Below, piece after piece: positions 10,293 to 21,902 of a stretch of 64,000 nt of DNA. Source of the DNA: Rhynchospora pubera (lineage: Eukaryota; Streptophyta; Magnoliopsida; Poales; Cyperaceae); assembly GCA_028095005.1 (NCBI GenBank), contig CM051460.1, positions 75,967,676 through 76,031,675 of the forward strand, written 5' to 3'. Positions within the stretch are counted from its first letter, which is position 1. Every line of letters begins with the position of its first letter. The notes beneath the pieces were generated by a model, which was not told the origin of the DNA, made no database searches, and worked only from the letters and a program-made list of their open reading frames with translations. A program made the position numbers and the translations under genes.

Positions 10293-12927
10293 GAGGAAGA
10301 AAGATTTTCTGTGATGTAGAAACTGTAATTAACGTGTAGTGGGTGATTGATTGGGTTTGTTCAGAGTGATTTTCAGGGTTGGACTGTGTGGAAATGACGT
10401 AGAAGATATGGGGAGAGAATGTGACCTGCATGCTAAATCTTGAGGGTGTGACACGAGTGACGAGTTTATTCACAGATGCCACCTGACGAGTTCACGTCGT
10501 TCGTTTGAGTTGAGATGCGTTTTTGCACGGCTCTTGATGAATACGGACGGTTTGGATTGGGTAGGGATGTTAGGTACAGACAGGATGTGTAGTCGGTGAA
10601 ACACCGGGTCTTCAGGTAAAGTTTTTTTTTATGGTGCTTCCAGCGATATTGCCTTTTCTTTTTTTTTTTCTTTCTGTGGTCGGTCGTTTTTGCTATTAAC
10701 GGTAGAAAAGAAAGGAATGGTTCAAACTTGCAAGAAATGTGTATTTCCTTAAAATGGTCCGGAGCAATTTTTTTTTTAAATAATTATTATCACGAGGTTT
10801 CCATCGTCTGCCTCTTTTTCTTTTATAGATAAATTTGCCTCTTTAGTCCTAATGTACGAACTTTAAACTGTCGGTGTGGAAAACAATATATACATAGTCC
10901 GAAATATAATACTCAATAAAATTCCGCACAACAAATCACATTTAATTAAACAAATTAACTGAAAAAAAAACGATTAGAAATTGTTAGTTAATATTATGTC
11001 ATGTATTGGTACTTTGTGAATTTATCCTCTTAATTTTCTTGCTTCCTTTCTTGACAACTCCTGCCAAACTTTCAAAAAAAACTTTCAAAAAAAAATTTCT
11101 TGCAGCGTGAACATATGTTGTAAAACATACAGAAAACTATATATATATCAAGGGGGGGGGGGTGGGGAGATACAATGTATATAGTATTTTCCAAAAAAAA
11201 AAAAAAAGACGGCACGAGTTAGTTGACAAGTCGCATCAAAGTCTTATTATGTTGGATACTTCTAGACATTGACATGTTTTAACACATAATGAGTTGACAT
11301 GATAAAAATTAATATTACTTATTTTTTAGTATATTATTTAAAATCTATTAAATTAAACTTACTTATATTATAAATTTAATAACATTATTCATTTTTTTAT
11401 TTAATCCTTAATTTTTATTTTAATTTGTAAAGTTATAGTAAATTTCAAACATTTATTAGAACTTCCATTTAAAAAGTTATTTAAATATTTTTTTTAACAA
11501 TTTTTTAGCAAAATAACTGAAATAAGTTATAATATGGCTTGGCATATTTAACACTTAATGTCAGACGTGTTGTGTTATAATACGTATTATGTTAGTTAAT
11601 TTCTTCCCTCAACACAATATGACAAGACACGTTAAAAATATTAATTCGTGTCAACATGACACAAACTCCAACACACATGAGCACCAAACTAAAGTGGTTC
11701 TTTATTAGGAACAACTTCAATTAAGATGAATCCAGTATATCTATCCCTACAACCTATAAAAGCACCCATTAAAAGATCAGAACAATTTCATTAGAGGGAT
11801 GGAAACAATTGTTATATTAGATATGGACTATTGATTTGTGTGATCTGATTTAGTTTATGGTATAGTTGTTGATTTCAGGTTAAAAAGATCAGACCCTTTG
11901 ACCAAAAAAAAAATCAGATGGTGTTTAAATAATATTATTTTCGAAAAAAAATATTCACCTGTATCGTTGAAAAATTCAATAAGGTAATTTTATTGTCTGA
12001 CATTAGTTTATTTTATTTTTTTTATTTTCCACATATTGGATACATCTTTTACTAGTTTTCCAATAAAAGCTATTTTGTAAAGTTCAACTTCATGATACAA
12101 AACAGACAAAAAAAGTAAACGTTTGCTATGTACATCAAAATTAATAACATTTTGATCTAGACACAATTAACCGACTCAACTATATATACTACCATCCAAA
12201 CTATCCGAAATTCTAAATTAAAGCACTTTGATACCACGAGTATCCCATTAGTTCTCTTGGGTATTTTCTCTCTCCAGCTTGAGTTTGTGACGACGGATTT
12301 AAAATTTTTTTAGCATAAAACTGAATCCATAAGACTGAAAGAAAAGAAAAGATAAGTTTAAGTCATGAACATTATGGCACGGACTAATTTTCTACTTCGG
12401 TTTGAGACCTGATTTAATTTAAATCAATCACAACCATTGATAAATTTGTGATAACAATAGAAAAAAATATAGTTACAGCATGATTTGCCTTAAAATAATA
12501 TCTAAATAATAATATTATATTGAAGTTAGTAATTCCGTTTACATCAGTCCTGAATTAATAATATTATTTTCATACATCCAGACCTTCACAGAATCTAATT
12601 TGAGGGCTGACTGAGATACTCAAAGGGACTTCCTAACGCGGCAGTGTATCACGTCCTTTTGAGCTCAACAATCTGTCATTGCATCTTTTTATTTAGTTGT
12701 TATTTTAAACTATACAAAGTTCAGAAAAACCCTGCTACTTATAAAAACACTAGTTCAAATGTTTATCCAATCTTAGATCAAAGGCCTATATCTCAGATCA
12801 AATGTTTATCCAATCGATTCCTTGATTACATACAATATGGTTCATTGATTGTTATAATATGATTTGATCGAGGGTGTAGATTTAATATCAGAATAAAAAT
12901 GTTAAGCTTTAATTAGAAGATAAAATT
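10293..12927. other. Intergenic, no gene seen
   Basis: 2.6 kb of AT-rich DNA upstream of the F-box gene. It contains a G12 run near 11150, A and T homopolymers and only chance frames of 77 codons or fewer. Parts around 11520-11680 have a transposon-like look but I could not find paired ends. Confidence 0.5.
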
Positions 12928-12935
12928 GGAAATAT

Positions 12936-14431
12936 CAAGGTTTTAAAATGCGGTTTGTGCGGTTTAGCGGTTCGATGTTGAATTATCGGTGCGGAGTTTT
13001 ATCGGTGATAAAACGGCGATAAAACGGTGTGTACGTGATTGATAAAATTGTAACTCTAGATATTAGTGTTATGATTTATAATTTAGATATTTGTATGATC
13101 ACTTTAAACTTAGACTAAATTGATGCAAGACTACATGTGTACCAAATTATTATACGAAATATAATAGTTATGCATTCATGATAGCATTGAGAAATCAATA
13201 CACTATATATACTCTTCGAACCTGCTGTCCACACAGCAAAATGATATTTTAAACTACATTAACGGTGTTGTAAATACAAACAACCACATTTAAATGAAAC
13301 ATCATATAAAGACAACAATTAAAAATGACATTTATGTACAGTACCACAATGGTACAACAAGTACATTCATTTTCATATCTTCAATTCTTCTACAAACTAT
13401 TCTAAAGTTAAGGAAGTAATGGTACCATTGTACCAGCAAATTAAACTAAGATAGAGGCACGCCATTAGTGTGCTAATGCCAAGCCTAATGCTCACAAAAT
13501 AATAATAATAATAAAATAAAATCATTTTACTATTTCACACAAAGATAAAGCATAAACTACAAACAAAATTAAGGAATAGTGCCAGCATCAGTTAGAAAGA
13601 GGAGGCGGTATGTGTGCATTTGAACTTCAAATCAATGATGCAGCCTACAACCACTTAATCTTCACTCTTTAGAAGAATAAATAGAAGGAAAAAAAAGCAA
13701 CTAGAAGCATGCACTGGAAAAGATGAAATGCAGCGAAGATTACTTAGATGTATAAGAAAAATAACAGTAAATACATTATGCTGGTCGTTTATCAACAGAG
13801 ACGAAGAGGAAATAAAACATTAATTCACTAATACTTGGTTGCAATTGAACAATTGAACTAATATATTAGCTTACTGTAGGGTCTAAGGAACTTGTCTTTC
13901 ATTCACTTTACCTCCGTCGTTAATTTACACAACTAATTAACTCAACAATTAAGTTCGATTGAACAATTATACCTAAATATCATTAAATAAAGCAATGAAT
14001 TGGGATTTGGGACTTGACAAAGGAGTGACCAAATGGTGAACCACCAGGTTGCAAATCGACGGAGAGGAAAGGCAGAGAAATCGGTGGATCAAGAGCCGCG
14101 ATGGGGCGGAGATGGGCAAGATCGACGGAGGAGGTGGTTGGGGGGAGGAGAATAGCGGCGGTGGGGCGGAGCCAAGGAGAAGAAGAGCGACGATGGGGGG
14201 AGCCTGTGGCGGAGAAGATAGAGAATGGTGAGGTTTGGTATTAGGGGTCAGTTTACGTCTTTTCCGTTTTTTCTCCGCTAAAACGAATTATTTGCACGAA
14301 TAAACGCCGCAAAGCTCGTTTATTCGATAGACCGCATTGTTTTAAATTAAATTAATGTTATCGTGCGGTTCAGCTCTCAATATCGATAATTCCGCTAAAA
14401 CGGCGATAATGCGCCGCATTTTAAAAGCTTG
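12936..14431. mobile_element. Non-autonomous hAT-type DNA transposon (1496 bp)
   Basis: The ends are CAAGGTTTTAAAATGCGG and, on the other strand, CAAGCTTTTAAAATGCGG. The 8-bp TSD GGAAATAT is perfect at 12928-12935 and 14432-14439. TSD length and CAAGG-type ends fit hAT. Subterminal copies of a TAAAACGGCGATAA-like motif occur at both ends, as hAT transposases need. No transposase frame is present; a 60-codon G-rich frame at 14049 looks like chance. It must depend on an enzyme from elsewhere. Confidence 0.9.
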
Positions 14432-14439
14432 GGAAATAT

Positions 14440-15133
14440 ATATTACAAAAAGAGACAATCATGTATGGCCATTGTAATTATCTATGTCATACTTGTCCAT
14501 ATGTTGTTTCTATTGTACTAATATTGTTTATTCTTAAACAAGTCATATGTACGAACTTAGCAAGTGATAGGAAAATTTTGACCTATTATCACAGATTTTG
14601 TCATGATTATTAACCTTATTTAATTACATAAATTACTAAAAAATTTTATCATCTATAATTGTTATTATAATTATTTATCTTATAAGAAACACATATGCAA
14701 TAATCGACATGTTCTAAACTTCTAATTGATTTTTAGTTCGACTTTTTTTTCTCTTACTTTTTGTCTTGATTTCCATCTTTATCTTATTTCCATATACACA
14801 CGTCTCTCAATTATGATTGGTCAATAGGACGCAAGATCATCACAATCATGGTCATTAATCTCTCTAAATATTATTTCGAAAATGTTCTCATTTTGTTCCA
14901 ATGGCAATTGGTCAAATGATAAATTTAATGAAGCTTTTGCGCGGGGGGGGGGGGGGGGGAATCGAAAATAGGATCTATCAAACTTTATTTCTATCCCACC
15001 ATATCCAAAACACTAATTTCGTTTCTTCTCTCTACTTAATTCTAAATTTACTCGTAAAATTAGTACTTATATAGTTAGATGTGAATGTTCCAAGTAAATT
15101 ATTATTATTATTTTTTTCACTTTCCACCTTAGC
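14440..15133. other. Intergenic, no gene seen
   Basis: AT-rich spacer with a G18 run at about 14942-14959. No supported feature. Confidence 0.5.
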
Positions 15134-15330
15134 ATAGGCCGGGAATAGAGAATAAGAATAAAAAATTTCGGTTTGCGTGCTTATTCTTATACTTGTGCAA
15201 CCTAAATAACACAAGAATAAATAATTTGGGCCCTTATTCCTATACTAACAAAATTATGGTATAAGAATAAAAAATTTGAATAAGCACGTAAACCGAAATT
15301 CCTTATTCCTATTCCATATTCCCGGCCTAT
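15134..15330. mobile_element. Fold-back MITE (about 197 bp)
   Basis: The arms begin ATAGGCCGGGAATA on each strand. They share about 50 bp including AAGAATAA and AATTTCGGTTTGCGTGCTTATTC-like stretches with few mismatches, so the whole unit can fold into one hairpin. No clear TSD is visible, so the superfamily is not assigned. Confidence 0.7.
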
Positions 15331-15470
15331 CCAAACACACCATGATCAGTATGTCATCAGATGGTTTACAACATCATTGTCATAAATTCTATTTTGATGT
15401 TATTTTAAGCATGTTAAAAATCTACCTACATAAATTCCCATATATTAGATCAGCGCATATGCTAGTTCTA

Positions 15471-15603
15471 TTTTTTTTTTTTGATGAAAGAGGGAGGTCT
15501 TTGCCATCTAACTTTTTTTTTGAAATTAAAGATGCATGCGGGGCTTGAACCCTTGACCTCATGGAAGCCAGCCTAGTGCTCTTACCACTGAGCTACTAGA
15601 CCA
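15471..15603 (-). mobile_element. tRNA-derived SINE
   Basis: On the minus strand it opens with a tRNA-like head: box A TAGCTCAGTGGTAAG (15581-15595) and box B GGTTCAAGCCC (15541-15551). A short body follows, ending in TCATCA plus an A-run. This is the standard layout of a plant SINE transcribed by RNA polymerase III. No convincing TSD was found. Confidence 0.75.
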
Positions 15604-15607
15604 CATG

Positions 15608-16030
15608 CATATCTATTAAATCAACATCTTTCATTTTCCTTCGATACCTTTTGATTGCTCCTTTGTTCTTTTTTAACTATGCAAAATGGACTTCCATCGG
15701 TTCCGTGGTTCCATTGAAAGAATAAATCAATACGTTTCCTTTTCCACAGATACTCAAGTTATTCTTGATTTTTTTTATAAAGAAAAAACTCTTCGTCCAT
15801 TTTTCGATCCAAACATTTTTTAATTCAAACAGAGAAACCGTACAAGCAGTAAATGGCATCATTAAATGCGTGAGCCGCACCATATTTATTGTCACAAATC
15901 CTGGTCCTATCACCTATCGGTGGGCCGTCTTCACCTTTCAAATAAACTCGGTCTAAGTCGTTAACCCCTGACGTGTGGGTCATGCATCGGTTCACACTCC
16001 CGGTCTAAGCTTATTAATCTCCCCACCTCA
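15608..16030. promoter_or_regulatory. Upstream region of the ARF gene
   Basis: This gap lies between the SINE and the ARF 5' leader. No clear TATA box was identified. The leader that follows is rich in CT repeats (about 16066-16092), common in TATA-less housekeeping promoters. Confidence 0.4.
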
Positions 16031-16065
16031 CCAAATTTGTGGAACATAGATCCATCCCACTTTCC

Positions 16066-16097
<32 letters not shown>

Positions 16098-16136
16098 TCT
16101 TCGGTCGAGAACTGCACATACCTTTTTCGGAGATTG

Positions 16137-16445
16137 GTAATTAATTCCTTTAATTTTTCTCAATTATTTCATACTTTTATGTAGTGTTCAAGTTTTAAGA
16201 AAAAAAGGTCTGAAATTTCTCTTCTGATAGATTATTTTGAGGCACGAGATGCCGATGTTTTTCGTACTTTGATTAACTATGTGAATTTCTCAGATTCAAT
16301 TCGAGTTCTATTAGAGGCAATTGTAGATCTATACTTTAATTTGTTTGTATCAATTAGATCTCGATGCTAGATCTAGGTTTTGAGATGGGAGATCTCGTAA
16401 CAGATCTCGAAATTGATAATGATTTTGGATTTGGATTTTGGTCAG
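16137..16445 (+). other. Intron in the ARF 5' UTR
   Basis: Donor TTG|GTAATT after a CT-rich leader and acceptor GGTCAG at 16445, 15 bp before the start codon. Leader introns at this place are common in plant housekeeping genes. Confidence 0.65.
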
Positions 16446-16460
16446 GTAGAAGAAGGGAGA

Positions 16461-18606
16461 ATGGGTCTGACGTTTACCAAGCTGTTTAGCCAACTCTTCT
16501 CCAAGAAGGAGATGAGGATCCTTATGGTTGGTCTCGATGCCGCTGGTAAAACCACAATCCTTTACAAGCTCAAGCTTGGAGAGATCGTCACCACCATTCC
16601 TACCATTGGTTAGATCTCCTTTTTCTGTTTAATTTTCTGTTTACCATTGTTTATATACTTTTTTTGAATTTTTCATGCAGTTGGTTTAGATTTACAATTG
16701 TTGCTTTAAACGAAATAACCTGGTATTCTGCACTTTTCTGTTAGATTGGTCAGTGCTCCAAAAATGGCGCAAAAAAAAAAAAATATATTGTACTGTTTTA
16801 TTGAGATAACTAATGTGATGTTATTTCAGGATTTAATGTGGAGACCGTCGAATACAAGAACATTAGTTTCACTGTTTGGGATGTTGGGGGTCAGGACAAG
16901 GTAAAGTGATATAAAAAATCTGTGAATAGTCAATTGTACTGGTCAGTAGGTACCTTTATGAAAATACAAGTAAATATTAACACTAAATTCTTCAATAGAA
17001 CCATTCTACTTGGTTGGTCAAATTTGTCTTACTAATTACATGGTTACTTTGAATTTTTCAAAGTAGAAAGTTTGGTGAACTTGTCCTGTAGCTGTTGTTA
17101 ATTAAAAGCTCTATGCTGTGAAATTGTCACTATGTTGAATTGACAAGCTTATGATCCTTGCTTGTTTGACCAAAAAGTTGTTGCAAGATTGACAAATGAA
17201 AGAACCAGAGAGAAATTGAATAGTCGAATAGATAATCCTCGGTAGTATTGCTATCTACTTGGTATAATAAACCATATCCAGTATAAGGTGTTCTTAATGC
17301 TAATTCTATCTTACCCCTTCTTGTGAAACAACAGATTAGGCCATTGTGGAGGCACTACTTCCAAAACACACAGGGTCTTATCTTTGTCGTTGACAGCAAT
17401 GACAGGGACCGTGTTGTCGAGGCAAGGGATGAGCTCCACCGTATGCTGAATGAGGTCAGAATTTTCTCTTGATTTTATTATTTTGTAATAAGCCAATTCA
17501 AAAAACATGTTGTCATCTTGATCCAGAAGGGTGGTTGGGTGAGTCACCAGCTGTCACTAAAATAGAATTACTAAATTGTATTTTGATGATAATTTGTAGC
17601 AGCAGCATCAGCTATATATTATGTTATCAATTTACTTCAGACTTTGAGATCACTGAATTTGTGCTGAACTGTTTTAGGCATCTGGGCATTTTGGGAAACC
17701 TAAATAAGAGAAAGACAACTCTAGTAGGATATTAATCATTTCATAGCAATCTTAATTAATTAGGGGAGTTAATGGAATATTTTAGATCTAATGTTTTGTC
17801 ATGGGCCAAAGAATATTCGTTCTGTGTATGATCTGGATGTGTTTGCCTCCAAAAAGTTCTTTTCAGTTCATCAAAGAAACTAAATAAATAGCATTTTAAT
17901 ATTTTACATACCTTGTCCTCAAGTATTTTTTTTGAATTATCTAATTCCAATCCCATTCCAAATGGTTAATTGTAGGATGAATTGAGAGATGCTGTGTTGC
18001 TTGTGTTTGCCAACAAGCAAGATCTGCCAAATGCTATGAATGCTGCTGAAATCACTGACAAGCTTGGACTCCACTCCCTGCGCCAGCGCCACTGGTATCA
18101 CATATTATCTTTGTTTTAAAGAAAGTACTCTGGACATTATTTTCCTTCATTCAGTATTTAATGGTTTTTGATATTTCAGGTACATCCAGAGCACATGTGC
18201 CACATCTGGTGAGGGCTTGTACGAGGGTCTTGACTGGCTCTCTAACAACATTGCCAACAAGGTACATCTATCAATTTTCTTTTACTCAGTTACAATTACC
18301 ATTGTTTCGGAATGAACTTGACTTTATTGTATACGAGTAAATTAGACAAAGTATTAGTCAATTTCTAATTTTTAGTCCTTAAAATCCAATCTGTGCCCAA
18401 TTATGAAAGTTCTAAGGACCTTTCTCCAATTTGTTCCAAATTAGTCATGCTATTGACTGGATTACAATTCACGAGCCAAAATAGAAACATCTAAATGTTA
18501 GGAGCCTAAAGGGAAATGAAGGATAATTGTATGGGTCATTTGTGTGTTTGCTCTTTGTTTATTTTCCTATTCTGACCCTATCTTGCTTCTACTCTGGCAG
18601 AGCTAA
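16461..18606 (+). CDS. ARF1: ADP-ribosylation factor (ARF1-type small GTPase)
   Basis: Six coding exons: 16461-16608, 16830-16900, 17335-17454, 17976-18094, 18180-18261 and 18601-18606. They join in frame to 181 residues, exactly the usual ARF length. Features: Gly2 for N-myristoylation, P-loop GLDAAGKT (24-31), switch [10 protein letters not shown] (66-73), NKQD (126-129) and CATSGEG near 159. ARF cycles between GDP and GTP on Golgi membranes and recruits COPI coat. The last exon carries only AGC TAA, so the protein ends NKS rather than the NKA I recall for Arabidopsis ARF1. No defect is visible. Confidence 0.95.
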
Positions 18607-19128
18607 ATTTTAATACGCATTGGACGTAGTTGGGATCTACCTCTTTAGATCGTCAGGGGCGCATGCTTGTTTCAGTCTAGTACTTTGATGTGTCTACGCT
18701 TTTATTCACTTGGGAGTAACTGTTAAATATGTTTGCTTTTGAAAGAATTCCTTCTGGAATTACTTGTATGTGATTGCTATTCTATTGTATTGTTTGAACC
18801 TCTGTCGTTAGCTTATATCAACTACTGGATTCTTTTTGAATTGAAATTTTTTTTCAATTGCTGTGTCAACGTATCAGTGCAATTTCCGAAATTTGAAATA
18901 TCCATCATCATCTCTCGGCCGTCTAAGATTCTTCGGCCATAACAAGGACCATATTTGATACTTTGATTTGACAAACTTTTTTGTCTTAAAAATACTCTCG
19001 ATACAAGCAATAGTCCATACTTGTATCACCGGTTAACGAGTTTCGTTTATCGTTAACATCAATTATAATTATTAACTGGAGAAAATGAAATCCAATGTTA
19101 GTTTTCATACCTAAGTGGCACGAGCTAT
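18607..19128. other. ARF 3' region and spacer
   Basis: It probably contains the ARF 3' UTR, followed by spacer before the LEA promoter. No other gene is supported. Confidence 0.5.
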
Positions 19129-19139
19129 CATCGGTGTGC

Positions 19140-19167
19140 ACGCGTGTCAAATTTTCAGGACGCGTGT
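19140..19167 (+). promoter_or_regulatory. Paired ACGCGTGT motifs upstream of the LEA gene
   Basis: ACGCGTGTC at 19140-19148 and ACGCGTGT at 19160-19167, about 170 bp before the LEA start codon. ACGCGTGTC is the CE3 coupling element known from abscisic-acid-induced LEA promoters. A TATA-like TATTTAAA follows near 19241. ABA or desiccation control is inferred. Confidence 0.65.
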
Positions 19168-19328
19168 AAAAGCCTCAGAGTCTCCCATTAGTATACGCTT
19201 TACGCAGAGGCCTCGGCTCGTTACTCATCTATCATCCACCGTATTATTTAAACAAGAAGAGCTCTGTTTCATTGTACACCCGCATAGTTGCTGAAATAAC
19301 TATAGCAAAAGAGTAGAAACTACAAAAC

Positions 19329-20677
19329 ATGGCATCTCTAATGGAGGCCCGCAGAGAGCGTGAAGAGGCTGTGGCGAGGATGGCGGAGGAAGACAAGGCT
19401 GCATCGAACAATGAAAACCGTGGCGGCATTGTACCGAGTGTCGAGGATAGTGCGAAAGCGTTCCTGGGTGCCATGACCAGGACTAGCGATGGCAAGATGC
19501 AAGAAGCATCTGACAAGGCAAGAGAAGCTAAAAATGCCACTATGGAGGAAGCAGGAGAGACTACCAAGGACACGGTGCAAGAAGCGTCTGACAAGGCAAG
19601 AGAAACGAAGGATGCCGCTATGGAGAAAGCAGGAGAGATGAAGGACAGAGTGAAGGATCAGATGGAGGGGACCGAGGAGAGAGCAAGCAAAGTGAAAGAC
19701 AGAAGCACGGCGAAATTGAAGGATTATGAAGGTACATATGAAGAGAAAAGGGGTACTGGTGTGAAGTACAAGGAGTCTGCAGCTGAGGCAGCGAGGAAGG
19801 CTAGAGAGTTCTTGGTCGAAGCTAAAGAGGAAGCACGAGTCAAACTTGCTGGGGATGCCAAGGTTTGTTATACATGTTACGATATTTTGTTTTGTTTTTA
19901 TGTGTGATTGTTTAAATTTGAGTACTTACTATGACTTTTTTTTTTTATTGCAAAGAATCGGTTGGGACAAACCAATGATTCTGCGAGGATGCAATCAGAA
20001 CTTGTAAAGGAGAGGGCTGCAGAGAAGGCAGAGGAGGATCAAAGGAAGAGGGAGGAACCTGATGAAAGAGAAAAGTATGTAAATTTGTTCAAGTTCATCC
20101 AACTGAATACAGTAGAAATTTTCAAATTGGCAGAAACAAGGCCCTTATAAGTTGTTTGTTTGGCAACGGTGATAACTAGAACGTGGAATGAAAATCATTT
20201 TTTTTAAAGAAAAAAATAATTTACTAATTTTGTAGAGGAAAGTCAGCAGCAGAAAACATTTATGGTGCATTTCCCAGCATGCCAGAGTCTTTCGAGGAGG
20301 CAATGACATTGCCCGAGGATATAGTGGTCCGTAAGAAGGGGGAGCATGGTGGTGGCGACAATGTTCAACATGACAAATCACAAGAGGAACCGGAAAGAAA
20401 ATCAAGGGATGAGGATGACATTATGATGCGTGTGAAGGAGGCTGACCAGATGACTGGTACCGGCTTCAATGACCCTGGTAAGATGGGGGGAGAAGGTACA
20501 GGTCATCCCAAACTGCAAGGGAAACTGGAAGGAGAATCAATGGATGAGGATGACGTTATGTTGCGTGTGAAGGATGCCGACCAGATGACCGGTACGGCCT
20601 TCAATGATCCCGGTAAGATGGGGGGAGAGGGGACAGGTTCCACCGCATCGGATCACAAGGATAAACACTCAACTTGA
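19329..20677 (+). CDS. Group 3 LEA protein (LEA_4 / ECP63-like)
   Basis: Three exons (19329-19862, 19956-20074, 20236-20677) join in frame to 364 residues. The protein is very hydrophilic. The first 190 residues hold 11-mer-like Ala/Lys/Glu repeats (QEASDKAREAKN, QEASDKARETKD) typical of group 3 LEA proteins, which form amphipathic helices on drying. The C-terminus holds two near-identical units with DEDDxMxRVKxADQMTGT and FNDPGKMGGEGTG. No signal peptide or membrane segment. The start ATG is chosen as the first in frame after a TATA-like box. Likely role is protection of cell components during desiccation or seed maturation. A broken duplicate of its 3' end lies at 25893. Confidence 0.88.
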
Positions 20678-21902
20678 GTTAGTGCTGATGAGGCTAAGAT
20701 GTAATAAAACACGTTCATCTTTTTGAAATATAAGCACTTTTGTTCCTGTATCAACGATGTGATTCAGGTGTTGCGCTGTAATGCATTTCTGTTAATGTTT
20801 TGTTGAACTTGCTCCATCTAGTAAGTAAAGTTGCAAGTTTTTTTCCTATAAGGGAATTGTCAGTGTTGGTTTAGTCTGAGAACAAAATTTTATTAGCGCC
20901 CTGGTAAGCAATCATGAGAACTCATCTACTTTACCTGAATGTACACATATGGCCCTTGCACGGTTAAACTTGCTAGTAGTTGGAATTTGGGGCTTCTGAA
21001 AAGACGTAAAATTCAGATGGGAAAAGTTCAATGGAATACATAAAAAATATTTGGGCTACCTGTGTACCGCGCAAATGGCACATCTTTGTATTTACAAAAA
21101 AATGAGGTCCGTCGTATTCGAGCGCGCACTCACAGTTTGTGCGACTCGAGTTTTCTTTCCTTTTATTTATGTGAAAACTGAAAAGTGAACTAATTTCATG
21201 TACGAGGCGTTCAATTAGCACGTTATAATTCAAAATCGCAAATGGCATATCTGCTCTCAAGGACTTCTATGTCTGATTTATTAATCCTCTAGTAGCACTT
21301 ATAGTCGTAGTGCAAAGTGCAAACTGGATGGTCGTTTTGCAAATGGCAACATTAAAAGAAGTCCACTCTTTATTTGCAAGGTATAGATGGTCACATTTCA
21401 AGCTCACTACGAAGATAAGAAGTGTAGTTTTATTATGTACGATACCCCTTTTATTTTTCATAATTATCCAAAATAATAGTATGAAACCATTTTGTTCTCT
21501 ATTATAGGTACATAACACGTGTTTCTCTTATTTGCACAAAGAGAATTTAGCAAGAGGAAAAAAGAAAGTGATATTATTCGAACTGAATGTAAAGAGAATC
21601 AGTAACGTCATGTGAATTTTACAGATCAAAAAAGTACAAAGGGAACTCCACTGTAACACTTCAAAGTGTTCTACATAAAATTGTTGTGGCCTTTAATCAA
21701 AAGGTGGAGACAAGATCTCCATTTTTTTCCTCAAAAAATTGTTGTGGCCTAATTTAAATGAGTTTAAAGTTGGAGCATAAAACACAAATAGATGCATCAA
21801 TAGTTCAATACTTATTATCCAACAGTTGAGAAACTACACCGAGTATATATGCTTGTTCATCATTATTTCAATTGAAACGCGAACACCGGGCATAACTATT
21901 GT
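20678..21902. other. LEA 3' flank and spacer
   Basis: The first 260 bp, with an AATAAAA signal near 20703, are shared with the duplicate at 25893-26372. The rest holds short duplicated words (a GTTGTGGCC stretch at about 21683 and 21742) and the 3' flank of the CNL gene. No gene supported. Confidence 0.5.

Noticed and set aside
14049..14231. 60-codon Gly/Arg-rich frame
   Set aside because: It lies inside a non-autonomous hAT element; GGAGG-rich sequence without conserved features.
15541..15603. tRNA gene on the minus strand
   Set aside because: Box A and box B are present, but it is followed by a SINE body and A-tail and the tRNA fold is not clean.
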